Shown one piece after another: positions 22,925 through 31,919 of a DNA stretch of 64,000 bases. Numbering within the stretch: position 1 is the first letter of the stretch; every line of letters starts with the position of its first letter. The DNA comes from Gnetum montanum. Its lineage: Eukaryota > Streptophyta > Gnetopsida > Gnetales > Gnetaceae. A program made the translations under genes and the position numbers. The stretch is from assembly GCA_015680685.1 (NCBI GenBank), contig MNCI01013753.1, positions 138,923 to 202,922 on the forward strand, written 5' to 3'. The notes beneath the pieces are model-generated. The model was not told the DNA's origin, did not search any database, and worked only from the letters and a program-made list of their open reading frames with translations.

Positions 22925-23047
22925 CTATTGGGCGAGTGGAGTAACCTCCCAAGTTTCGACCCGGGCCTTTGAAATCTGCTTCAAACTCTCTTGCACTTCA
23001 TCAATCCTCGTCAATTTGGCATGTTTACCTTTGGTTTTCGGTGCCAT
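22925..23047 (-). CDS. Conserved 40-residue ORF at the 5' end of the Tat-A antisense gene
   Basis: It starts at ATG 23,047 (MAPKTKGKHAKL) and ends in TAG at 22,925. The Tat-B counterpart (46,660-46,782) has the same length and the same stop position, with about 15 of 40 residues identical (KLxxxDExQxxLxxxSxA, TPL near the end). The N-terminus is basic. In this copy the stop is directly followed by GTTGCT, which could be a splice donor, but the in-frame stop remains if the exon ends there. It may be a small upstream ORF, or exon 1 with a splice site I cannot place. Confidence 0.5.
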   Translation of the reverse strand: MAPKTKGKHAKLTRIDEVQESLKQISKARVETWEVTPLAQ

Positions 23048-23167
23048 GGTTACGACTGAACAACCTTCGCAAAGTTTTCTGCTTACGCCTTACTTTTTCT
23101 TGCCTTCTGCTACAACCTAATTTCAACTCGTGATGTCTACAGTCTACTCTGAGGATGAACCATCAAC

Positions 23168-23175
23168 TTATAAAT
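23168..23175 (-). promoter_or_regulatory. TATA-like box of the Tat-A antisense gene
   Basis: On the - strand the sequence is CATTTATAAGTTG, about 125 bp upstream of ATG 23,047. Tat-B has a cleaner TATAAATAG about 175 bp before its ATG. The shared position supports a dedicated antisense promoter. Confidence 0.5.
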
Positions 23176-23289
23176 GAAATGGTTAAAATTTAACTGCTTC
23201 CATGTCTGATCAATGTGGAACTTTTCCGAAACGCAGGTATGTCAGTGAGACACGAACCGTGAAGATCGCAACATTAATCTTGAAGATAT

Positions 23290-23530
23290 CGTATAGATTA
23301 CGGTCTGAAAAGACCCTAAACTAACGCATAGCTTATCATCTCGTACTCCGGTCGCATTAACTACGTTCTACATAAAATTCTAAATTATCCGTTTCGACAC
23401 ACTAGACACGCCACGTTACACCTTTCATCACAGTCCGCAAAAATCTTATGCTAACGCCTAGGAAACCAGGCTTGTGGTTTTCTCATGAACTGTGCATATC
23501 GAAATTGTCTGCTAAGACCTTAAACTAGCA
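23290..23530 (+). repeat. Scattered mini-hairpin units upstream of Tat-A RT
   Basis: At least two units of the element's hairpin motif occur: GGTC-tgaaaa-GACC followed by CTAAACTA near 23,300, and GTC-tgctaa-GAC followed by CTTAAACTAGC near 23,508-23,528. They lie between the antisense promoter and the RT acceptor site. A single similar unit is seen in Tat-B near 46,369. Confidence 0.5.
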
Positions 23531-23620
23531 ACCCCTTTAACACACACCACTAAAAGAAAAAAAAAAACCTTCTATCATTCCACCAAGTTGACAAAAAAAT
23601 ATGAAAAATTCTATTCTTGA

Positions 23621-23632
23621 CAGTTTTGCAGG
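23621..23632 (+). other. Splice-acceptor-like site at the start of Tat-A pol
   Basis: The sequence ACAGTTTTGCAG precedes the pol ATG (ATGGATGCAGC, 23,644) by 11 bases. Tat-B has GGTTTTGCAG at the same position relative to its pol ATG. Ogre elements of this lineage are known to splice out an intron between PR and RT. A matching donor after PR is not certain. Confidence 0.4.
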
Positions 23633-23643
23633 TCAATTCGCAA

Positions 23644-24830
23644 ATGGATGCAGCTTTACTTACACCCCTCGCCCTAATAGGGCCATACGGGGAAATTATT
23701 AGACACCTCAACCTTGCACTGATTGGAACTGATCCTTCCCTTTGTGAGATAACCATAGCAGCCTCGGAAGTATCCCCAGACTGGCTGGAACATTTGGCCT
23801 GCACCCTAGACCTGGAGGCTGGTGATATAACTGAGGATTCCCTCACTGAGGTCTCTATGGTTATGCACAACGCCGAAAGAAAAACTCTGAAAGTTAGTTC
23901 CCTTCTTGACCAACAAATGCAGGGCGACATATCTTGAGTGCTCCAGAATAATGTTGCCATATTCACATGGTCATATGAAGACATGCTAGGTTTAGACCCG
24001 AGACTAATACAACACAACATAGTTTTAGACCTGCATGTCAAAGCAGTTAAACAGAAAGCTTGAAAGATTAAGCCCAAAATTGCGTTAGCAATACGTGATG
24101 AAATCACTAAACTGTACTAGGCTGGTTTCATTCGAGCAATTAATTACTTAGACTGGGTGTCGAATATTGTAGTTGTCTTTAAGAAAATGGGAGGAATATG
24201 CATCTGTATAGACTTCCGCAACCTAAACAAAGCAACGGTTAAAGACAACTACCCATTACCGAGTATTGACTAACTTATTGATACTACAACTGGCCACGCG
24301 TTACTATCTTTTATGGATGAGTTTTCAGGTTATAATCAAATTTGTATCAACCCAGAACATCAATTGACCACAACTTTCATGATGCCCTGGGGAAATTTCT
24401 GTTACACCATGATGCCTTTCGGTTTAAAAAATGCTAGAACAACTTATCAACGTGCCATGGAATATATCTTTAGCGATTACCTCTTGGAGCGATTGAACGA
24501 CTATGTAGACGACATAGCTGTCAAATTCAAGAAGTTATAAGATCACCCAGAAGACCTAGAGTTAATCCTTAAATGATGTCTCAAGCACGACATAAGACTC
24601 AACCCAAGAAAATGCATTTTCAGAGTCAAGACCAGATGCATGTTGGGGTTTGTGGTATTAGAGATTGGCATACAGGTCGACCCTGATAAGGTTAAAGCCA
24701 TCGTTAACCTTGCACCACCTACAAACCTCAAAGAACTACGTGGGTTGCAGGGTAGGTTGCAATTTATCAGGTGGTTCATTTCGAAATTAACCGAAAAACT
24801 ACATCCTATGAAATTTGCTAAAGAAGGGTG
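23644..24830 (+). pseudogene. Tat-A reverse transcriptase relic
   Basis: The frame begins MDAALLTPLALIGPYGE, passes TWSYEDMLGLDPRLIQHNI, and contains RT motifs CICIDFRNLNKATVKDNYPLPSID, FMDEFSGYNQI, FCYTMMPFGLKNA and the active site NDYVDDIAV (about 24,500). The YVDD is intact. Stops occur at 23,936, 24,061, 24,118, 24,270, 24,538 and 24,574, and a frame shift follows near 24,820. The enzyme would copy element RNA into DNA; this copy cannot be translated whole. Confidence 0.9.
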
Positions 24831-25700
24831 TTAACTTCGAATGGACTGATGACTGCCAGCGTGCATTTGACAATCTAAAGAAAGAACTGCTACACTTACC
24901 AACAGTTTTCCCACAACAAAGGGATCAGCCTTTCTACATTTACTTTGAAAGTTCAGACGTGTCTATAGCTTCATTATTATGCCAAAAAAGGGATGACGGA
25001 TTAGAAGTCCCTATCTACTATCTAAGTCACACTCGGTTTGTGTATGAAACGAGGTACAATGAAGTGGAGTGTAACTGTTTGGCATTGGTGTTTACACTAA
25101 AAAAATGTAGGCACTATCTTTTCTGTAGCCAGGTCAATATAATTTGCAAGAACAACATTCTGCGGGCCATCATAAACAATCTGTACAAGAGTAGTAGGAT
25201 AGCCTGCTGGAAAGCCATGATTACAGAATTTAACTTACATTATGTTGGCCAGTCTTCCATGAAGGGCCAAGCAATAGCTGACCAACTTGCAACATCACCT
25301 GTCAATAATCAAGCTACAATAGAGCCAGAATTTCTTGATGAATATGTACATAGTTTAAGCCCTGCATTGACGGGTCTCAAAGTGACATTATACTTCAACA
25401 GAGCCTCGACCACCAGAGGTGGCAGTGCTGCCATTGTCATTACACTTTCTCTTGAGGACGTTTGTCCATTGGCTTACTGCCTGACGTTTCCCTGTATGAA
25501 CAATGTGGCAGAGTATGAGGGGCTCCTCAGAGGACTGTTAGCAACTAGAGAATTGAATGTTCAACACTTGGCCATCCGAGGTGATTCGATACTCATCATC
25601 AATCAAATCATAGGGGTCTACGCCTACAAAGCTGTGCATCTGTAGCCCTACTGCGATATGGCTAATGATCATTTGAAATAGTTTACTATGACCAACATCC
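24831..25700 (+). pseudogene. Tat-A RNase H and second (archaeal-like) RNase H relic
   Basis: After WTDDCQRAFDNLKKEL comes a normal gypsy RNase H (PFYIYFESSDVSIASLLCQ, PIYYLSHTRF, CLALVFTLKKCRHYL). It is followed by a second RNase H typical of Tat elements: YFNRASTTRGGSAAIV, NNVAEYEGLLRGLLATREL and LAIRGDSILIINQI. In Tat-B the first catalytic block is YFDGAST, so the first Asp has become Asn here. An open frame of 276 codons covers 24,815-25,645 before a TAG. RNase H removes template RNA during replication. Confidence 0.88.
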
Positions 25701-25989
25701 AACACGTGCCACGTAATGAGAACATAGTAGCCGATGCACTAGTCACGCTAGCTTTACACGTGCCACCACATTTGTTTGCCACCTTACCCGCTTTAATGAT
25801 GGAATGTATAAACCCTATCATTCAAGCAGTGCAAATCTCTTCACTAAGCACGGGAGGAACGCCAGAATGGTATGATAGCATTAAAACCTACCTTCTGCAT
25901 GGTGAACCACCGCACGAGCTAACACCTGCACAAAAAGATACAGTCCGCAAGTGTGCCAGGTAATATGTCATCATCAGAGACAGTGCTCT

Positions 25990-27110
25990 GTGTAGATGCT
26001 CTTTTGATGGAGTGTTGCTAACCTGCGTTAACAATGACCAAGCACAAAGGATAGTTAGCGAAGTCCATGAAGGATTATGTGGAGGACACATAGCCCCACA
26101 GGCCATGGCCATTAAAATTAGATGCTTAAGGTATTACTGGCCATACATGGAGTGAGATTGCTTCACCAAGGTTAAGACATGTGACACATGCCAATGTTAC
26201 ATGAACCTAATACACGTGTCACCAACTGAATTGCATACTACACAGATCACTTGGCCATTTCAACGATGGGGATTAGACATCATAGGCCCCATCACGCCTA
26301 AGTCTTCCGCAGGACATAGCTTCATTATCACCGCCACTGAGTACTTCACGAAGTGGGTCGAGGCTATTCCCCTACAAAAGATTACATCTCAACAAGTTTT
26401 CCATTTTATCTTGGACAATATAGTAACTAGGTTTGGGCTTCCCATGACTATTGTGACCGACAAAGGGCCACAATTTAGTAGCACCGAAACCAAATCTTTC
26501 TGCAGTAACCTTGGTATTAAACAATCTTTTTCCTCACCCTATTACCCACAAGCAAATGGTCAAGCAAAGGCAACAAACAAGGTGGTCATCAATTTATTGA
26601 AAAAGATGTTCAGTAGCAATAAAAAACAATGGCATGAAAAAATCCTCTATTTGCTATGGGCCTATCGTACGACATGCAAAACAGCAATCGATAGGATACC
26701 CTATAGCCTGGTCTATGGATCTGAAGCGGTGTTGCCTCTGAACTACAGGTTCCTTCACTGCGAATGGTCCTCTCCATGGTTATAAATGAGACTCAACACA
26801 ACGAGTCCAGAATCACAAATTTAGACTCAGTAGAGGAGAAACACATCCAAATGCTTGACAACATCAAAAGATATCAAGACAGGTAGAAACAGAGGCATCA
26901 TCATAACCTACATCAGCAACTAATAAAGAAAAAGGGGACTTAGTTCTTAAGGCCATTCGTGAACCAGTAAGTAAATTCTTTGCAAGCTGGGAAGGCCCTT
27001 TCTTAGTTGTCAATGCATACGGTAATGATGCATTCAAGCTAGTAGACATCAATGACAATGAACTCCAAAACCCAATGAACCATACATACCTTAAGAAGTA
27101 CCACGTCTAG
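25990..27110 (+). pseudogene. Tat-A integrase relic
   Basis: A zinc-binding HHCC end is visible (EVHEGLCGGH, CDTCQC; 26,057-26,195). The core follows (WGLDIIGPITPKSSAGHSF, TRFGLPMTIVTDKGPQFSS, YYPQANGQAKATNK). The two catalytic aspartates remain. The glutamate of GQAEA, present in Tat-B, is lysine here, so the enzyme would be dead. One stop interrupts the HHCC part (26,154). A C-terminal tail after 26,800 resembles the Tat-B tail (GDLVLKAVREPAGKF, WEGPFLV) with further breaks. Confidence 0.88.
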
Positions 27111-27460
27111 AGGTCGGCTCGGCTTGAACGCAAGGTAATAATCGTCCACTACGACGTAAAACTGGCATTTCTTGCACACGTCCACCACGATGCTAAATTG
27201 GTAAAGTTCTCGACCATTTGCCACTAACGTAAAACTAGCAAGGTAAGAAAATGTCTATTGAGACATTAAACCAGCACAGACTTGTCCCTGGGTCACGACA
27301 CAAAACTAACACCCACAACATGGTCTGCTAGGACTATAAACTAGTTCTTCCGCCATCTGCTACGATGTAAAACTAGCATACTTTAGTCTTCCCAGACTTT
27401 AAACTAGGACCATGGTCTACTGAGACTTAAAACTAGCAACAACAGTTCACCAGGACTTAA
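27110..27460 (+). repeat. Covarying mini-hairpin array downstream of Tat-A integrase
   Basis: About nine units of roughly 30 bp share (4-nt arm)-(6-nt loop)-(4-nt arm) followed by TAAAACTAGCA or a variant. Clear examples are CGTC-cactac-GACG (27,143), TGTC-tattga-GACA (27,252), CATC-tgctac-GATG (27,354) and AGTC-ttccca-GACT (27,385). The arms differ but stay complementary. Tat-B has the same motif at the same place (42,190-42,712). Confidence 0.85.
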
Positions 27461-28648
27461 AATTGGAAGCTTCCAACATGCCATCCATGCTACAAGCAAG
27501 CCCGGTCATTCTTGCATGACATCCCTATAAGGCAGAATGGGTGTGGTGTTGGAACAGAAGCAACGCCACATCCTCTCAGCATCCTAATGATTCCTCAGAT
27601 ATGTTGAAAGGAATACTACTAACCCCTTGGAGATGCTACTACAATGTCCACTCTGTAGTTGCAACTCCTAGGGTCAGCTTCACCAATTGGAGCTCCAAAG
27701 AAACTATGGTCAACCATAGTCTTGGTTGCCTCTAGCTGTCACCGCCAATAGACTCTGGCCTCGCAGATTCATCTGAATGGTTCTTTGCCTAGTCAAATGG
27801 ATGAATTCCTGAGCTGCGGCATCAATAGAAGGACCCTTGCCTCTTGCTACGGTTCCTTTTCCATGGCCTGGACTCTCCTTTTTGCTTCGAATGACACTTG
27901 TTTCAATAGCGTCCCCAATGCTTAGGAAGAATGCTTTATTCCCTGTTCTTTGTTATGTTTTGCAGATTACTTGCTATGATAGCATTGTTCAAAATATGCG
28001 TTCACTAGGAGGGTGAGGCATCACGATGTTCTGAGGTGGCCGCTCAGAGTAGCCTAGCTACTTGGGAGTGCAGAACCTACCTTTTCCTTCCCTGCCTAAC
28101 AACCTATCCTTACTTTCCCCTTTCCCCTTTTCTTCTCCTCCTATTTATACAGAGTGTGAACATGCAAGAAGCCTTTTGCACATGCTAATCATCATGTCCA
28201 TTAATCAGCGTAACGTAACTCGCCTCGTGGAATACACCTGAAGACAGGTTAAAACACTACACAAACACATCGCACAAAAAAAATGGGCAAAGCTAGGAAA
28301 AATGGATGAAACACAACTCATCCAGGCCTTACAAAAGTAACACACTGCCTCCTGGCAAGCCTCGCACCTACAATACAGTAGTAGCATAACCTCCCGGGCA
28401 AACACCTATAAAGAGTTGTCTAACAACATGATTGCGAAGTATCCTGCTCATGCTTGAGTCTTCCCCAAACCTCCCTCCCTCGTAACTATAAACTCCCTCC
28501 TTTTCTCCTCACACTCCCAACCTTAGCACTTCCGGGTTTGATAGAGCAACATCTAAGCAACCGTTGATGAACAATGTTGGTGTCTTTACTTCTAAGGTGT
28601 TTCGTATACTTGGTCGACATCTCTCGTGCAAGCCCTGAAAACATCAAC
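27461..28648 (+). other. 3' untranslated interior of Tat-A
   Basis: No gene is seen. Short patches resemble the equivalent part of Tat-B (41,140-42,180 on -), for example a CTCGCAGATTCATCTG-like segment near 27,752. This is probably the 3' UTR and packaging region between the array and the polypurine tract. Confidence 0.45.
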
Positions 28649-28661
28649 AAAGAGGGGCCAT
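28649..28661 (+). other. Polypurine tract of Tat-A
   Basis: AAAGAGGGGCCAT abuts the 3' LTR. The identical 13-mer is found on the - strand at 41,127-41,139 next to the 3' LTR of Tat-B. Confidence 0.88.
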
Positions 28662-29928
28662 TGAAACACTGTGAAATTTTAAGATTTCGATAACACAACA
28701 AAGTCTCAAAGTCAGACAAAGGAACTCCCAAGTAACACATTCCAACAAATCTTCTTCTTCTTTTAGTTAAAGGTCCGCTACGCTACGCCAAGCAACTCGG
28801 CGTAATGGACCTCAAGACCAAATAGGAACAAAGGATGCACAACAGCAACGTTGCAACTTTGCAAGCTGACCATGATTGAAAATCCTAACTTTTGGCATAT
28901 TACACTAGATTATGCTATGCAGCGTAATGTAGTGTAACGAAGCGTAAAGCAAGCAAATAGTTGATTTCATCGCAAAAACAGAAATAACAAAATTCAAGTG
29001 TCAGCGGCCCTTACACTACAATACGCTCCCCAGTGTATTGCAGCATAACCGCCAAAGCTCTGGCAAGGATGGATTACGACATACTATGCTTCAGAGCGTC
29101 ATATAGTGTAACACTACAAATTTCCACTATCGCACATCAGGTCAACAGTATTTTGTGGGCCCAGGACACACGTCATTCAAACCGCGTTAATCTCCTAACC
29201 CTAATCTTATAAATACCCTAGTTGACAACGATTAGAGGGGGGCAATTTTTTTGGTTAGCAAAGAAAAAAATGAGTTTAACAGTTGTTGACAATTCTTGGT
29301 GTTTTTTAGCAAAGATTGATGAGAGAACAAGAGAAAATCGGTAATCAAAAGAACATAGACAGTGACAGAGAGAAGCCTTGTGGTCAAAGATTTGAAGTTA
29401 GCAGAAATTTTGCTTCGAATCAAACTCCCTTGCACCCAGATTGGCTAGAACAAGGTAGATTGACCTTTGCTTGTTCCATCTCTGAAATAACTTCTTGTTC
29501 TTGGCATGCACTTCATCTAAACCAAAGTTTGCTTGCTATCATTGTATTCAATTCATTTGTTTATAAGTTAAATATCAGATCTCGTGATCGCACATTCTCC
29601 AAAATTTAATTCTTTGCATTTTGTTTACATTAATTTTCATAATCATATTACATCGTTTATATCATTATTGCCACCTTCAAGGTCTGATCTTGGGGAAAAT
29701 CTTGTTTTCTCGTTAATCGATATTATACCTTTCCTTTGAAGTCATTACCTCATGATCTGATCATTACAAAATTTACTGATTAAGTAAGTCCCTGTCTGAT
29801 CGACAAGACCATTCAGGGAACCTTGGATTCATTTTCTCTAGCACGGCCCTCATGTAGATTCGGGGTTAAAACTGTGTACATGGAAATTCGCTTGGTATTT
29901 CCAGCGACCGTCGTTTTTTGTCGTTACA
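28662..29928 (+). repeat. 3' LTR of Tat-A (1,267 bp)
   Basis: It begins TGAAACACTGTG and ends TCGTTACA, and pairs with 12,680-13,982. Many single-base differences and some small deletions, such as near 29,050 and 28,940, separate it from the 5' LTR. That is consistent with an old insertion. The TATA box is at 29,208-29,215. Confidence 0.92.
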
Positions 29929-29933
29929 AGGAG
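29929..29933. repeat. Target-site duplication AGGAG, right copy (Tat-A)
   Basis: AGGAG directly follows the TTACA end of the 3' LTR and matches 12,675-12,679. Joining the two flanks restores the Tat-F gag frame. Confidence 0.92.
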
Positions 29934-30899
29934 CATGCTTGATAGCCAACAATTTATGCAAAGTTTTACCATTGCTAATGTTATATTTAAATCTCCCCAC
30001 AAAGGTCATTAAGAGTTATTCCAAGTAGGTAATGAACCCATGAGGTAAGGTCCTATGCCATTCAATCATCTTTTCTATCAAAGAGTTTCAAAAACTACGC
30101 AAGATGGTATGGTGATAATTAGCAAGGATAATACATTTATTACATAATGTGATAACATTGTTTTTAAAATTAGATTTCTTATTATGCTTAGTGAAATTTG
30201 ACAATGAAACTCCTTTATGAACTTGAATATGAGAAGTTAAGGAACTAATCCTCCTTAATAGGATCAGCTAGGAGATGAACAACGGAGATTGTAGGACTAC
30301 CCCCATGTAATGTTATGGATTTTCTTGTTTGATCCTCATTTACTTAGAGCTTGAATGATAGATCCTATACCAAGAATGATACTTTAGAAAGAATATGAGA
30401 AAGTGATGAAACAATAAGATTTTCCAAAATGAAATTACATAAAATTGGTTGTGGTGGTACAATGGTAGGCATAGAGATAGGTTATGATACATTATATTGA
30501 GATACATGATACAGGTGGAAGAAATGATAATGATACCTAACTTCACTAAGTTTGTAATACTTGGGATAGTGACTAAAATGGGTTTAATGGTGGATTGGGA
30601 TTTTGAATTTATACTTGAGATGATAAATTAATAGTGGTGGTATTTAGAAATAGGCTATATAAAAGTGGTACATTGATTACATGTGGGATTATGATAGCAA
30701 GATTAATCAAAGTAGGTAGTAAAGCAAAAATATTATGAAGTATAGAAACTAAGAATAGATTCGCAAAACTAATGGGGTTTACATGTTATACAGTGGAACT
30801 ATTTGGTGGATGAAAAGGATCTATGGGAAGAGAGACATGAGAAGGTTCCTCTCATGATCATCATGAACAATGATGTCTCCACATTGCTTACTGTGCTAG

Positions 30900-30904
30900 T
30901 CTTG
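30900..30904. repeat. Target-site duplication TCTTG, left copy (Ath-C)
   Basis: TCTTG immediately precedes the TGATGAG start of the Ath-C 5' LTR. It recurs at 57,413-57,417 after the split 3' LTR. Confidence 0.88.
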
Positions 30905-31794
30905 TGATGAGTCATGTTTGCAGGGTTGTGATATGGGATACCCAATATTGGGGCCACAATGTCGGGTATTCGATATTGGGGCACAACCTCTAATGTTGGG
31001 CATCCGATATTGCCCCTTCTGTGCTAGCCTATAAATGCCACACTTGGATGCATGGTTAGGATATAGTTTTGTTGATAGATTTTAGATAGTTTTTTCATAG
31101 CTTTGTGATTTCAAGTTCTATTGTTTCCCAGTGCATGCTCATAGTGTGATGTCAGTAATTTTATGACATCCTTATACGAGTGTGGTGTACTTGGACACAT
31201 TACATGACTAGAAATAAAGATCGAGATTACTTTCATCATTGTAGTATCCACTTAAATTTATGATTATTTTTTAATTAGATAATTATTTACTATTTTTTGT
31301 AGCTAATGTTTCCATTTATTTCTCTGTACCCTTCTTATCATTAAGTGGAATGAGTACAACTAATCACAAGTTCTTAAGTGTAATTACTTGATAACCCAAC
31401 AATGTATCGTTTGGTAAGCCCAGTGACATACGCTTGGTAATCCTAGCGGTAGTTGTGCGAAGTCCAAGGCATGTGCAGATGATTAGGCATGGATACTTAT
31501 CACACATAGGCTAGTTTAGATTTTACTTTCCACTACCAATTAGTTTAATTAATCACTCTATTTATTATCATTAGGAGTAGTGTAGGGCTAGACAACATTA
31601 ACCATCATATGCCTTACTTTGGACTAAACCATATGTGACAAGACTACCACTAGTCTAAGTAGGAAGACACTAAACTATGATCAAGGCATAACAATTTAAA
31701 TGCACAACTAGTCCCATCCACAAAATTCAACTAGATTGTGCATGAACGCTTGTGATTCATATGGTTGGATGTAGGGGTACCTCGCTGCTCATCA
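30905..31794 (+). repeat. 5' LTR of Ath-C (890 bp)
   Basis: It runs from TGATGAGTCATG to GCTGCTCATCA. It matches the split 3' LTR in order, including GATTAGGCATGGATACT and GTTGG(A/G)(T/C)GTAGGGGTACC. The TATA box TATAAAT is at 31,030-31,036 and AATAAA at 31,213-31,218. Three copies of a GGxATxCxATATTGGGG-like dyad lie at 30,934-31,018, immediately upstream of the TATA box. Confidence 0.92.
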
Positions 31795-31795
31795 T

Positions 31796-31815
31796 CGGTG
31801 TCGTTGCTAGGGATG
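31796..31815 (+). other. Primer-binding site of Ath-C
   Basis: CGGTGTCGTTGCTAGGGATG follows the LTR by one base. It resembles the Athila/Tat primer site TGGCGYCGTTGCCGGGGA with a few substitutions. This is one of the reasons for calling the family Athila-like. Confidence 0.7.
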
Positions 31816-31919
31816 GTGCTAGTTATCTAGATTAGTTATATCATACATGATCACTATAAATGCATTAATGATATATCTTTTAGAAAATATTAAATCACAC
31901 ACATCATTAATTAAAAAGA

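Larger units (their letters stand above)
18730..23047 (-). pseudogene. Tat-A antisense multi-exon gene (decayed copy)
   Basis: Read on -, this matches the Tat-B antisense gene exon for exon. The 40-codon first ORF is 22,925-23,047. The FCP1/NIF-like exon is 21,940-22,389. Next come 21,579-21,853, the large exon about 20,423-21,471 (VRKSREVTV, AQCWLSHSAAPTIV, RIMREVMEEG, MVKLHQKLESRFNVH), about 20,107-20,320 (KLTPETRAIVLRRGEG) and about 19,867-19,985 (KGVVNDMISRLEQ). Last are the coiled-coil exon about 18,960-19,770 and an E/D-rich last exon about 18,730-18,870 (HEEDPDEDARN). Stops differ from those in Tat-B, for example TGA at the codon after SFFIAFL. This implies the shared ancestor was intact. 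Confidence 0.8.
12680..29928 (+). mobile_element. Tat-A: complete, decayed Tat-lineage LTR retrotransposon (17.2 kb)
   Basis: Two LTRs (TGAAACAC...GTTACA) flank the interior, with a 5-bp target duplication. The order is PBS, gag, protease, hairpin array, an antisense multi-exon gene on -, RT, RNase H, a second archaeal-like RNase H, integrase, a second hairpin array, polypurine tract and 3' LTR. The dual RNase H and large size are typical of the Tat/Ogre lineage of Ty3/gypsy. Every coding frame carries stops or frameshifts and several catalytic residues are lost, so the copy is not autonomous today. It sits inside the gag of Tat-F. Confidence 0.93.
29929..30904 (-). mobile_element. Tat-F: right portion with N-terminal gag relic
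   Basis: On - the frame reads SLSNFTKHNKKS, then EWHRTLPHGFITYLE and TFVGRFKYNI. This corresponds to SLPQFTKYDGEGD, DWYRALPRSSITTLEE and FVTRFRYNM in the Tat-B gag, and it runs into 12,679 when Tat-A is removed. A Pro/Tyr-rich segment near 30,440-30,540 (QPISMPTIVPPQPI) resembles the linker upstream of the gag core. The portion is cut on the right by Ath-C at 30,905. Confidence 0.7.

Noticed and set aside
23550-24107. A 185-codon - strand open frame in Tat-A
   Set aside because: It is the shadow of the pol N-terminus and start of RT on +, which has recognisable motifs. It also lies upstream of the antisense gene promoter.
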